Assembly: GCA_033297205.1 (NCBI GenBank)
Contig: MU859130.1
Location: 1-64,000, forward strand
Direction of reading: 5' to 3'
DNA: 64,000 nucleotides
Source of the DNA: Pseudoneurospora amorphoporcata
Lineage: Eukaryota > Ascomycota > Sordariomycetes > Sordariales > Sordariaceae
The position numbers were made by a program, and so were the translations under genes. The notes below the pieces were generated by a model. It saw only the letters and a list, made by a program, of their open reading frames with translations. It did no database searches and had not been told where the DNA came from. Shown piece by piece: positions 1 to 10,398 of the stretch (positions are counted from its first letter, which is position 1; every line of letters starts with the position of its first letter).

Positions 1-2092
1 TGCTGTCGTACCACCGCTTCCGCTCCGCTTAGCTACAAGTGCATAGTTCACTGTAGCGTCCCTATACTAGTACTATCATTATAGGCTAGTTAGGGTATTG
101 CAGCAAACAATTCCAATCTGTCATCGATCACGTGATTCGACCCTACCTCGACAAATTCGCCATTTGTTACCTAGATAATATCCTTATTTACTCTAAGACT
201 CTTGCGGAGTATAAGGAACACGTGAAGAAAGTGCTGGACGTACTATACCAATAGAACCTTTTAGTCAACATAGAAAAGAGTGAATTCCATATGAAGGAAA
301 CCGTATTTCTTAGATATCTAATCTCGGAGAATGAGGTCAGGATGGAACTAAGCAAAGTGGAAGCTGTACGAAATTGGCCTAAGCTTAAGAATGCGACTGA
401 TGTTCGCGGGTTCTTAGGATTTACTAATTTCTATCGTATGTTTATACGCGATTATGGGAAGCTTGCTAGGCCACTGTACGAGCTTACTAAGAAGGAGGCT
501 GTTTTTATATGGGGAAAGGAAGAATAGGAAGCCTTTAAGGCTATCTGCGATGTAGTTACCGCAGATCCGGTGCTGAAACTTCCTAACCCAAACAAACCCT
601 TTGAAGTTGAGACCGACGCGTCGGACTACGCCATCGGAGGACAATTGGGACAACGCGATGACCAAGGGAAACTACATCCTATAGCTTTCTTTTCCAAAAA
701 GCTAGAAGGACCCCGACGCAACTATCCCATCCATGACAAGGAACTCCTAGCCATCATTGAAGCGTTTCAAGAATGGAGACCATACCTCAGTGGAACCACG
801 CATGAAGTACAAGTCTACACTGACCACAACAATCTCCGGTACTTTACGACTACGAAGGTGCTTAACGGCCGCCAGACACGATGGGTAGAGTTCTTATCGG
901 AGTTCAACTTTAGGATCAACTATAAGAAGGGTTCAGAGAACGCCCGAGCCGATGCTTTAAGTTGTCAGCCGGACTATGTGAAAGATGTAGCAGAAGCTTC
1001 TGCACCCTTGTTCTAGGAACAACCAGATGGATCGCTTACGCACCCCTTATAGGAATGGGTAGAGTGCTGCGCCATCTATAGGGCTAAGAACCAAGCCTTG
1101 AGGTACTAGGCTACTATCGTTACCCCCGAAGATAGGCAACGATGGGAAGACAACTAAGAAGAAGGAGTTAACCTTTAGAACGATAAACTATGGTATAACG
1201 ACAAGGCTTACGTATGGCCGGAACAACGAGAAGACCTCGTTACGGATATCTATACTTCTAAAATAGGAGGACATATAGGTATTACGAAAACTATAGCACG
1301 GATACGGCAACACTACGACTTTCCTAAGATAAAAAATACGGTGGTTCGAATATTGCAGGCTTGCGAGCAATGTAGCAGAACTAGGGTTGCAAGATACAAG
1401 CTATACGGATTTTTAGAACCTTTGGAAGTCGTAGAAAGGCTGTGGAGTTCGGTAACTATAGACTTTATTACTAAGTTACTATTGTCTATAGACACCGCGA
1501 TAGGAGTTATTTACAATAGTATCCTAGTAGTAGTGGACAGGCTGACTAAGTGGAGTTACTTCCTACTCTATAAGGAAATATAGTTAGCGGAGTAACTTGT
1601 AGATGTGATTTATCGGAACGTTACTTCGGTACACGGTTGGCCGAAGGAATGGATTATAGATAGGGATACTAAGTTCGCATCTAAGTTCTGGTAAGTATTG
1701 ATGACCAAGCTCGGTACTAAGAGCAAAATGTCAATAGTACATCACCCGCAGACCGACGGACAGATAGAAAGGATTAACCAAATCGTGGAGCAATACTTGA
1801 GGAACTATGTCAACTTCGAACAAAGCGACTGGGTAGAACTACTGCCTACGGCGCAATTGGTATATAATACCTCTCCCACGGAGACTACGAAAGTTTCACC
1901 TTTCTTCGCGAACTACGGGTATGAACCAGAACTTTTGGAAGGACCAGATACGAACGTTCCTAGGGCCTTAGTCAAGGCCGGAAAACTGCATATGTTGCAT
2001 AAGAAACTTAAGGAAGAGCTGGAGTACGTCCGACAAAAGATGAGCCGGTATTTCAACCTGAAAAGGCTCGAGGGACCTCGCTTTAAGGAGGG
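1..2092 (+). pseudogene. Ty3/gypsy pol relic: RT, RNase H and integrase
   Basis: This is the decayed polyprotein of a Ty3/gypsy LTR retrotransposon, cut by the window start. Reading in pieces on the + strand, the reverse transcriptase active-site motif appears as YLDNILIYS near 165-195 (YLDD in active relatives). It is followed by the RT thumb region (291-527) and the RNase H domain (570-1016, with TDASDYAIGG). The integrase has an HHCC-like zinc region near 1260-1385 and a DDE-type core with TIDFI, IIDRDTKF and DGQIERINQ. The frame is broken many times by TAG and TAA codons, mostly where Gln or Trp is expected, so no protein can be made. The 3' part of pol resumes after an inserted LTR at 2093-2631. 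The stop pattern suggests RIP, but no dinucleotide index was computed. Confidence 0.9.
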
Positions 2093-2631
2093 TGTTACGA
2101 ACTTGAGCGAGTGGCACGGGCCAACCAAGTCACCAGGACACACAGAGGCGGGGCCATGTAACTATAGAGGCTAGTAAGATAGAAGACTAGAAGGCTCACA
2201 AGCTAAGAGGGCTCACAAGCTAAGAGGGCTTACAAGCTAAGAGGGCTTACAAGCTAAGAGGGCTCACAAGCTAAGAGGGCTCATAAGCTAAGAGGGCTCA
2301 CAAGCTAAGAGGGCTCACAAGCTAAGAGGGCTCACGTCGTAAGCCAGGGCTACACGGTAAGCCAGCTCACAAAGTGAGCCAAACTCTCTAAGTGAGCCAG
2401 GATAATATTAAGAGTCTAAGGATACTCGGGTCCTAGTCAATGGCAGAAATATAAGAAGGTACTTAGGGAACCAACTAGTAAGATAGTTCGATAGTAGTCA
2501 ATTGATTTTTATTACCGAGACACGTATAACGCTACCATACTTGTTGTGAACCTTTTGGCTTCACCGAATAGCACTGATAGTCTTTACCTTCAGCTATCCC
2601 ACTTAGGCAGATCAGACTGCCGTTCGTTACA
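2093..2631 (+). mobile_element. Solo LTR nested in pol, 5-bp target duplication
   Basis: A 539-bp LTR interrupts the integrase-to-chromodomain part of pol. It begins TGTTACGAAC and ends GTTCGTTACA, a near-perfect inverted repeat, and is flanked by the direct repeat GAGGG at 2088-2092 and 2632-2636. Removing the LTR and one GAGGG makes the pol reading frame continuous, which confirms the borders. Its last 155 bp closely match the ends of the LTRs at 3791-4219 and 8436-8885, so all three are one family. Only a single LTR remains, which implies insertion of a full element followed by LTR-LTR recombination. Confidence 0.9.
2193..2328 (+). repeat. 17-bp tandem array inside the solo LTR
   Basis: Eight near-identical copies of the 17-mer GGCTCACAAGCTAAGAG lie head to tail. 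Units 3, 4 and 6 differ by single C-to-T changes. The array continues into degenerate versions up to about 2400. The other two LTRs carry related GGCTCAC/GTGAGCC words but no such expanded array, so the expansion is specific to this copy. Confidence 0.95.
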
Positions 2632-2636
2632 GAGGG

Positions 2637-3114
2637 AGATAAAGTCCTTTTGTCGACCAGAAACCTCAGGACAAAGAGATTTAGTAAGAAACTTGACGAT
2701 CGACGAGTAGGACCTTTCAAAATTAAGAAGAAAATTTTTGATGTGGTATATTAATTGGATATTCCTGATACTATGAAACTAAGATTATACTCATTCCACG
2801 TCGCACTACTGGAGCCAGTACCTAAGAACGCACGAGTCAACACATGCACCAGTATTGAGGACGAGAAAGAAGAATGGGATGTGGAGCAAATCTTGGATTT
2901 AAGAATAGAAAAGGGAGAATTGGAATACCTTATTAAATGGGAAGGATTCGGTCCCGAGGATAATACTTGGGAACTACTTAAGAATTTGAGTTGCCCTGAG
3001 AGGTTGGAGGAATTCTATCGGAGGAACCCGGATCGACTAGGGGCGAAGGACTACGTAGCTACGAATCGGGTAGAGCGGCTACGTCTAATAAGGACTAGTC
3101 GAACGCAGGTGTAG
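2637..3114 (+). pseudogene. Ty3/gypsy pol 3' end with chromodomain
   Basis: This continues the pol frame after the nested LTR. It encodes the C-terminal integrase region (RRVGPFKI, then FHVALLEP) and a chromodomain at about 2866-3040. The chromodomain shows EEWDVEQILDLR, LEYLIKWEGF and NTWE, the usual chromodomain core with its aromatic residues. Chromodomains on gypsy integrases steer insertion to histone-marked chromatin in the chromovirus clade; that role is inferred here. One in-frame TAA remains near 2752, upstream of the ORF that starts at 2755. The terminal stop is TAG at 3112. Confidence 0.88.
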
Positions 3115-3649
3115 GGGCGGAAGAGGTAGCGACCCCCGTCGCCTGTCCCCCAGCCGGCGCACTGGCTTGTTCCCCAGTCCGCGCCCTAGCCTGCTCCTCC
3201 GCTCGTTCCTCGGCTTCTAACACTTCCAACTCCGCTATATTGAGCTCCGTCAGCTTTCGACTTTTCGCGGACAAGCGCTCTTGCTCTTGTTCCAAACGGC
3301 TCAACTGAGCAGCCAACTCTTGAATGTTCTTCAAGACCTCCGCCTTTGTTTGGGCTATACGAGCCCTCTCTTCTAGAACGCGCGTTACTAAAAACAAGGG
3401 TTAGTAAAGAAGAAGACGTTAGGACAAGGAAGATATATATTCGGCGTCGGTATTTATGCTTACACAAGGACGTCCGTAACGAACGCACTCGCTACACTTC
3501 CTACCGTTAGGAAGTCGTTTGTACTTTAGGGAACGTTGAGAATAACGATGGTAAGGATTGCTAGGGAACCCGAACTGTTCAATACGGGTTAGCAAAGACT
3601 GCCGCTTCGCAGTCGCTTTAGAAGGGCGTTTCTCGATACGAGACGACAT
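3095..3649 (-). pseudogene. Antisense two-exon ORF of the retrotransposon
   Basis: This lies between pol and the downstream LTR, on the strand opposite pol. The 3649-3419 part encodes a basic 76-residue segment with Cys at positions 52, 55 and 62, spaced C-X2-C-X6-C like the first half of a fungal Zn2Cys6 cluster. The 3397-3095 part encodes a Glu/Arg/Leu-rich region likely to form a coiled coil (about residues 10-65 of that piece). A branch-like CTAAC and a TTTTTAG acceptor separate them, but no clean GT donor is visible, so splicing may be lost. Antisense ORFs beside pol occur in other fungal gypsy elements as far as I recall; the function is unknown. It overlaps the pol end by about 20 nt. 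Confidence 0.6.
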
Positions 3650-3773
3650 GATGGTAGGAAGGGAGGATGAGGTGACAAGAAACTTACTGTATTTAGGAGT
3701 AATGATGGGCAGATAGAATATAAGAATGGAGAAAACCTAGAGGCTAACTAACAAGCCGTCGAGGACGTCGGCT

Positions 3774-3785
3774 AGGGAGGGGAGG
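3774..3785 (+). promoter_or_regulatory. Polypurine tract before the 3' LTR
   Basis: An uninterrupted run of 12 purines, AGGGAGGGGAGG, ends 5 bp before the LTR that starts at 3791. In LTR retrotransposons such a tract primes plus-strand DNA synthesis directly upstream of the 3' LTR. Its position supports reading the 3791-4219 LTR as the 3' LTR of the pol-bearing element. Confidence 0.55.
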
Positions 3786-3790
3786 TATCG

Positions 3791-4219
3791 TATTACGAAC
3801 TAATAATCAAGGATACGGGTCAACCAAGCCACCGGTACACAATAGCCACGCGAAGGCTGGGCAATGTAACCATGGCAGGGGAAGCTCGTGGCCGGCACAG
3901 GCTCGCCAGTCGAGCCGGGCTTACTAGTCGAGCCGGGGCTCACTAGTCGAGCTAGGCTTACGACAACAGGAGCAAGCTATGGCTATAGTGGTGAGCTGGG
4001 CTTACCACGTTACGAAGAAACATCTAGAGTATGTAGTATAAAGGGACGACTGGAGAACTCAGATTGTCAGATAGTTCGATAGTAGTTAATTGATCTTTAT
4101 TACCGAGACACGTATAACGCTACCATACTTGTTGTGAACCTTTTGGCTTCACCGAATAGTATTGATAGTCTTTACCTTCAGCTATCCTACTTAGGCAGAT
4201 TAGACTGCCGTTCGTCATA
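3791..4219 (+). mobile_element. LTR shared between a pol part and a gag part
   Basis: A 429-bp LTR begins TATTACGAAC (a C-to-T-type change on one strand from TGTTACGAAC) and ends GTTCGTCATA. Its final 155 bp match the LTRs at 2093-2631 and 8436-8885. No 5-bp target duplication is seen at its edges. On the left it is preceded by a polypurine tract and the antisense ORF. On the right it is followed by a gag relic in the same orientation. It therefore acts as 3' LTR for one copy and 5' LTR for the next, as in a tandem produced by LTR recombination. Confidence 0.8.
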
Positions 4220-4234
4220 TAGTACTATTCCCCT

Positions 4235-5378
4235 TAAATAATCCGCAGGAAATCAAAAACCCCCAGGGCCCCCCAGTCTACCCCGTCGTATTAGCGGGCC
4301 GGCCGAAGATCCTACCCGGCACCAAGCCGACTACTTCTTCTAAAACCTAGGATACCCCACTATCTAAACAACGCCCATCTACCTCAATAAACCCTCGACC
4401 TACAATAGCAAAAAGCTCGATACCTTCCGACCTTAGTAGGCCAAGATTAACGCGTACTTCTACGCGTATGCCGCCAACTTCCCAACCGACGGTTACAAAA
4501 TCAACTAACTCGGATCGATGCTTACCGACAAAGCTCAAAAATAGCACGACTTACGAGCCCGTCAGATCCAGTCTATAGGAGTCGAGGATACCTAGAAGGG
4601 ATATTCTAACGTTCTGGCCGAACGATTCCGGGACCCTTCTAAACGACACCGCAACTCCAGAAAAATGCGGGAGCTTAAGTACGAAGGAGACATTGCCAAA
4701 TACCTTACCGAACTGTTGGACTTAAACGAAACCGTCAAATAAGCTAGCACTACCTTCCAAAATCAAATCGCTTAAATTCTACCCTCCAAGATTATAGAGC
4801 TAATTTATTCTACTCGAGGGGGAGTACCCAAAACGGACAATAAGTTCATTAGCGCCGTTCGAAAAGCCGGACGAATCTACGAAAATATGATTCGCGCTCC
4901 AGGATATCAAGGACAGGGAAAAAGCGCACCCACGTCTAGGACGGAGCACTCGAAATCGGGCCAACAATCCCACAAAGAATCACGCTCCGACCGAAACCAA
5001 TCCTTAAGAAAACCTAATAGGCTAGTTAAGAACAAGAAATAGAATAGCGTCCGCGAGGCCTTAAAAGGAATCGATTAGGCGGATATCGATCAATATAAGA
5101 AGGACCAAGTTTCTTGCTGGCGATGCGGGCGTGACAACCACTACACTATAGAATGTTTCGCGAAGAAGGACAACAACGGTAAAGATCTGCCCCAACCCAA
5201 AGAACAACCAAGAACGGCCGCCATCTCAACCAAGAAACGCAAGAGTGACGACCTCAAAGAAGAGGGAGCTGAGGACCTCGAAGATAACGAGGCCCAGTTT
5301 AAGAAAGCCAAAACAAACGCAATGACTAGAGCTATGCAAACTATAGATATAGATAACGACTTTGACTCGGATTTTTAA
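4235..5378 (+). pseudogene. Ty3/gypsy gag relic with CCHC zinc knuckle
   Basis: This is a single reading frame from about 4235 to the TAA at 5376, interrupted by several TAA and TAG codons. The middle part (about 4600-4900) resembles a gag capsid region: ERFRDPSKR and LPSKIIELIY are readable. At about 5115-5156 there is a zinc knuckle, C-X2-C-X4-H-X4-C (CWRCGRDNHYTIEC), the nucleocapsid RNA-binding motif. A Lys/Arg/Asp-rich tail follows. The start codon is not identifiable. Traces of coding-like sequence continue to about 5640, but no RT follows, so this copy is truncated after gag. Confidence 0.78.
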
Positions 5379-5790
5379 ATAGCCGCTATAAAGTACTATA
5401 TAGATCACTACGGCCTCACTTTAGTGCTAGCTCGGTCAACCCCGTCGTTTGCTCCTTGAAGAGGTTGAACATCGATGACTTCGACGATGAACTAGATGGC
5501 CTACGAAAGAAACCCTACCTAGAACTTTAATTAGGGCCTCGACTAATCGTACGAATGACTTTGTTTTATAATAATAAGTAATACCCCGTTCGAGTTCTCC
5601 TAAACTTAAGAAGCTCAATCCTAGTAACGAGGAGCAGAACACAACAACCACAACACACACAATATACCCAAAAAAGCTGCAGTCAAGACTAGGAGGCCGT
5701 AAGCGCGTAGCCGAAGTGTAATGCTCGACGACAGGAAGACTTTAGAATAGGACTAAGTAAGCAAGATGAGGAATACTATTAGAGTATCAG

Positions 5791-6065
5791 AACGTATGTA
5801 GTAAGCCAGAGTCCCGTGGGACTCAGCGCGAGCCCATGGAGACTTACCAAGTCCCAAGTCCAAAGCCCGAGACTTCCAAGTCTTAGACTTGGCAAGTCTA
5901 ACTTGCCAGTCAAACTTTGGGCAAGTCTATCCCAAGGCTAGAACGCTTATAAGGACTCGGAGAGTCCGCAACCTGTACCATGGCTTTCTCTCTTTCATCA
6001 AAATTAGATTTGGTCATTCATTAGTACGCACCTCTTTATCGTAACGTACTCCGCGCCTTAACAAA
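5791..6065 (+). mobile_element. Possible LTR of a second element family
   Basis: This interval starts TGTAGTAAG and ends CTTAACA. It has short internal inverted words (GACTTGG/CCAAGTC), a TATA-like GCTTATAAGG near 5948, and no coding capacity. It is unrelated to the gypsy LTR family above. Its borders are guesses from the TG...CA rule, and no second copy is seen in the window. It could equally be a unique promoter-like spacer. Confidence 0.25.
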
Positions 6066-6323
6066 TACGGGCATAACGACAAGTTTCTCCCTATAACCAG
6101 AGAAAGGGGAACAAAATGAGGGTATGTACGAGGACGTAGGATCAAAGACGAATGTTTTTCATAAACGTAACGATTTAGCTTGATGATTAAAAACTGTGCT
6201 CAAAGGTTTCTGACGAAAAAAAGATGTCTTGTTTGTGTTGTCTTTTCTTGTCCGTGAGATCTTGTTGTCCTTGTCGTCCGGCCTGTTCTTCTTGTTCACA
6301 GAGGCAAGAGGAGTCTTATATAC

Positions 6324-7223
6324 ATGCGAGCCGTTTTAGTAGCCTCCTTCCATAGCTCCGAACTAGGATTCCATACTCCACCATCGCCAAACACGAGGCT
6401 ATTCCAAGACCGAAGTTGGGGGGGGTAGCTACTACACCCCAAAGCAATAGTCCCCTTTTGGCTAGCTAGTATAGCCCCGCTAGAAATTATTAGAAAGGAG
6501 GTAGCGAGAACGGCAGCCAGACTTTATACGCTCCTAGGTAATTACCCGTTAACTCAAAGACTAAAACGTCCCCCCCTACGAGGGTAGTCTAAACTACACG
6601 CGCTCGCGGACACACAACCCCCTCCAAAGGAAGCTCCGGACAAAATCTACCTCCCCCAGCTGCCGGCTCTCCGTAACTAGCTTGCCTCCAGTACTAAAAG
6701 ACAAACACGCTGCCCTAAACTATAGCACCTACCGCCCAAATCCGACTTAGAGTTATACTAGGCTACTAATAAGCTACAATACCTTATAGACTAGCTATAG
6801 TATAAAGATAATAACCCCTACCTCGAGCTACCTCGTAAATACCTTGCGAGATAGATAGGGGAAACGACCGGCCACTAGGACTTCCACTCCTACCACGACC
6901 GTTTTAACCACCCTCCTAAGACGTTCCGATATTACATATACAAAGCGCCCCAAGAGAAAGGGCACTTCTATATCTGCTCACTAGTTATATACCATAACTT
7001 ATATGCGGCCGAAAATACGCCAAAGGCATTTAGAACTAGCTACGCAACGTTCCTTACAAGAACACAAGCCCTTAAGGATGAAGGATACACATACATCCAG
7101 GTACTACAAGGAGGAGGCTATCAAGGGATAAGGATAGTCCGCGCAGAGACCCCTGACCCAGACGATAAACCGCTGCCGTACGAGGAAGTGCGGAGCCTCC
7201 TAGGGTCAAGAGGCCTGGAGTAA
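6324..7223 (+). pseudogene. Unknown ORF relic with nine in-frame TAG codons
   Basis: A 300-codon reading frame runs from an ATG at 6324 to TAA at 7221. It is interrupted only by TAG codons, at 6426, 6585, 6678, 6723, 6759, 6792, 6798, 6852 and 6876. The last 115 codons are fully open and protein-like (for example HFYICSLVIYHNLY). At least nine CAA/CAG codons are intact, so the stops fit Trp TGG changed to TAG, i.e. C-to-T change at CpA on the opposite strand. I do not recognise the family. It sits in the transposon-rich flank and is probably a gene of a mobile element, but gag, RT, integrase or transposase motifs are not visible. Confidence 0.5.
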
Positions 7224-7383
7224 GAGTGGAAACCAAATACCACAGGAAGGATTAGGGTTTTTCAGCCCACGGCCACGCTAGAGCCTAGCCAAGGAGGCTT
7301 TTTTTCCCGCATTAATATACCTATGCTCAGCCGTCGTCGCGGGCACGACTTATTATCTAGTATTAGTAGAACGTAGTCGAAAA

Positions 7384-7534
7384 ATTCATTCATTCATTCA
7401 TTCATTCCTCCTCTTTCTTCCTCCTTCACCATCCTTTTCATCATCATCGCCATCTTTCTTATCATCACCATCCTTCCATTCTTATCATCACCATCCTTCT
7501 TATCATCGCCATCCTTCTTATCATCGCCATCCTT
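7384..7534 (+). repeat. (ATTC)6 microsatellite and 18-bp pyrimidine repeats
   Basis: Six exact ATTC units occupy 7384-7407. About 50 bp further, four copies of CTTATCATCRCCATCCTT lie at 7458-7475, 7481-7498, 7499-7516 and 7517-7534, in a pyrimidine-rich run. No coding function is evident. Confidence 0.9.
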
Positions 7535-8435
7535 ATCGTTACTTCAATAGTAAAAGTAGATTTCAATTGGGAATAGTCTCATTGATTTAGGTTGCCCGTC
7601 TTTGTGACGGCTATCCCCTATATTTATAAGGGGTTGAGCTTGAGCCTTAAGCCTGGGCCTTAAGCCTAGGCCTACGGTTAAGGATTTCGAAGATTCTGGC
7701 CTTCTAATTGGTTAAATCGAGGATTTGGGGTAAGTGCAGGTGGTTGTAGGTAGTTGCAGGGTGTGTATAAAAAATAAGGTTTTTGAGCCGAATACAAAAA
7801 ATCGCAGTAGTACGTTAGTACGTCCTACATACAAAATCTTAAACTGGGAACATACTAATGTACAACCAAACACGCCTTTAATCTCTCTCTTCCTACAGCA
7901 AAGTTCGTGCTAAAAAGTTCGGTTAGGGTATTAGTGCTTTTCGCAGGCGGAACACGTACAAAACCCTGTATGCACTACCCAAATCATAACGCACGGCCTG
8001 AAAGTGTACTTTTCGCTCGCAAAATAATTTGTTAGGCCTAACTGAGTTTCGCGGTTTTGATATTAGTATATATATTTGTTCCCCTTTCGCGTTCCCGTTT
8101 CCCTTTTCGTATTTCCCTATATCTCGCGTTCCAATATTCTTTACAAACGTCGCAGTTCTAATTTATATTTCCATTTGCATTTTTACTTCTTTATACTTCC
8201 ATTTTAGGATCCAGCCTATCATTGCCTTAGGAAGGGTGAGGCCAGCTTGCCTAGCCGCTCTAAACAATTGTGTTAAGTATACATAGGCTATAATTACTCA
8301 TCAGGTCTTGCTAGTCAGACGGTCGGTTTTAAAGACCTAACGAGTACTTTAAGACACTAAATAAACCCAGAAGCAACGAGGACTTTCATTTACCTTAGCG
8401 CTGACGAAAGGAAACGCATATTATAATAAGCTTTT
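7535..8435. other. Spacer, no gene seen
   Basis: This is AT-rich sequence between the ORF relic and the solo LTR. It contains a TATA-like run (CTATATTTATAAGGGG near 7618) and Gly/Leu-poor short frames only. It may be remnant transposon DNA, but no recognisable domain or matching repeat is visible in the window. Confidence 0.5.
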
Positions 8436-8885
8436 TGTTACGAACTTAAGCGACACCAGGGTCGCCCAAAGCCGTCGGGACCCGATCACTCACTGGTGAT
8501 AACCAGTATAACACCCGGGAGGTCAAAGCACGGGCCAGAAGGGCGTATGTAGGTGCTTACTAACGTACAGGCTCGCAGTGAGCCAGGCTCACGGTGAGTA
8601 GGGCTCACGGTGAGCCAACACCAGAGTGAGCCATCACACATTCTATAGGGGTTCACGACCGCGTGAACATCCGGAGACAGATATCTCGCAGTAGGGCGAG
8701 GAGGTATAAAGGGACGACTGGAGAACTCAGATTGTCAGATAGTTCGACAGTAGTCAATTGATCATTATCACCGAGACCAGTATCACGATCATACTTGTTG
8801 TGAACCTTTTGGCTTCACCGAACAGCACTAATAGTTATTACCTTCAGCTATCCCACTTAGGCAGATCAGACTACCGTTCGTCACA
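8436..8885 (+). mobile_element. Solo gypsy LTR with CTTTT target duplication
   Basis: A 450-bp LTR begins TGTTACGAAC and ends GTTCGTCACA, with a perfect 5-bp duplication CTTTT at 8431-8435 and 8886-8890. It belongs to the same family as the LTRs at 2093 and 3791, sharing the block from about 8737 onward and the GGCTCACGGTGAGC-type words near 8580-8630. No internal element sequence remains. It lies 167 bp beyond the 3' end of the tRNA-Cys gene. Confidence 0.9.
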
Positions 8886-9039
8886 CTTTTGCATCGCATG
8901 TTGGCAGCCATATACCAAAACCTCACGCGGATAAATAAACGAACCCAAGCCAAGATACACGAAGGAGCTGGCCAAAAATAAAAAAGATCTAGAAAGGCTA
9001 GGGTACCCTGTACACATCAACAAAAAGGCAAAAAAATAC

Positions 9040-9045
9040 AAAAAA
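9040..9045 (-). terminator. RNA polymerase III T6 terminator of tRNA-Cys
   Basis: A run of six A on the + strand (T6 on the transcribed strand) begins 7 nt after the 3' end of the tRNA. Further T runs lie just beyond it. Short T runs are the standard pol III stop signal. Confidence 0.75.
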
Positions 9046-9052
9046 GAGAAGA

Positions 9053-9123
9053 GGACTGAACGCGAGTTGAACGCGTGACCGTTCGGACTGCAGCCGAACG
9101 CTCTACCCCTGAGCTACCAGTCC
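9053..9123 (-). tRNA. tRNA-Cys (anticodon GCA)
   Basis: On the - strand 71 nt fold into a complete cloverleaf. The acceptor stem pairs GGACTGG with TCAGTCC (one G-U). The D stem pairs GCTC with GAGC, the anticodon stem TTCGG with CCGAA, and the T stem ACGCG with CGCGT around loop TTCAACT. The anticodon loop CTGCAGT gives anticodon GCA, which reads UGC and UGU (cysteine). No intron and no encoded CCA are present, as expected for a fungal nuclear tRNA. The gene appears functional: all stems pair and a T6 terminator follows. The nearest protein gene is the zinc-finger gene 1.3 kb away. Confidence 0.95.
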
Positions 9124-10398
9124 ATCTTTTCGTTGCTAAGAGAGCATCTAGATCTTAATCTTATTAACCTCATATATGGTGGAGGCCTTGGCGTACCTCC
9201 TTTGTTCTTTGCTTACAAGAACAGGGTCGTAGGAGAAAATCTGCGAATGAATGATAGGCTTACATTTCCGATGACTTTCATGAGTGATTTCATTCGATCA
9301 CATGAGGAAATTCTGGTAGTATTGTGTGCTTCTTCGGACTACGCTGGTTGATCAAGGCGGCGATGCGGTGGGCCGCTCATCAGTTGACAGTTCGATGCTT
9401 GGGAGTAGTTGTTGAGGAAACTGCATTTGGCTGTCGTTCAAACACCTTGACCCCTGGTTTATGCATCTGATGGAATGGTGAAACATTTTCTAGAGTCGTG
9501 ATAAGTGCAAGGCAAGGAGGGTTGCTGACCACCTTCGGCGTCGTGTATGTGACGAAACCTAAGGACCTCGAAGGGAGACCGACTTCACTACGGTCCCTTC
9601 GACACAGCCATGTGTATAATATGCCTTCACTTCAAGATAATCAGGACGAAGACAGTTGATTCCCAAAGATTACTTATTCATTGCGGACAAAATCCACAAT
9701 AAGCCATAAGCTAACAAAAAAAGACGAGCTAAATCTCCCTACCAAGCGCCCTGCTATCCTTTTGGTATATATACGTAAAACAACAGGCAACAAAAGTTAC
9801 CCAATCCTCCTAGCAAAGGACTGCTTTTCGCTTCGCTTTCGCACAATCAAAATCTACCCATTGGTATCTTTCTTTTTTTTGCAACCAGTCAAACCGGCCG
9901 GCGCGGTCATCCTACCTCCCATAGATGACCGATCATCCACCGGCGAATATAAGACATCCATGCTTGTATACACATATCTTTCCTTTTGTGTTTGTGTCAT
10001 GCTCCCACCGCCGCGGCGCGTGCCGCCTCATCGCTCCGGAACTCCTTCTTGTAAAAGATATGCAAGGTTGCCACAAGGCAACGAGGGACTAGTATCCCTA
10101 TGCAACAAACCACGGATGCAAATACCAATTCAGATGCCGCTTGCCACCAACCCCCTTCCCCCCCCAACCCTGTAAAATTTTATGATCATGCGAACCGCCT
10201 AGGAAAAACACGCAAGAACTCCGAGGACAGTGATATCAAACAAGAGAGATGGCCTGGCGATATAAAAAGAAACGACAAAGGGAAGAGCGAGTCATATACA
10301 GATAAGGAAAAGGTTGTGAACAGAAAAGCGATGCAGACTCATCTTTCGTGTACATCGCCACACAATCATAGTGTTATCGTCATCTCGGTAAATAATGA
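9124..10398. other. Spacer and 3' region of the zinc-finger gene
   Basis: No ORF here looks like a protein. The stretch near 10,200-10,398 probably includes the 3' UTR of the convergent C2H2 gene. Nothing else is recognised. Confidence 0.5.

Noticed and set aside
1..8900. CRISPR-like or satellite array
   Set aside because: The only regular array (2193-2328) has no spacers and is an internal LTR tandem repeat.
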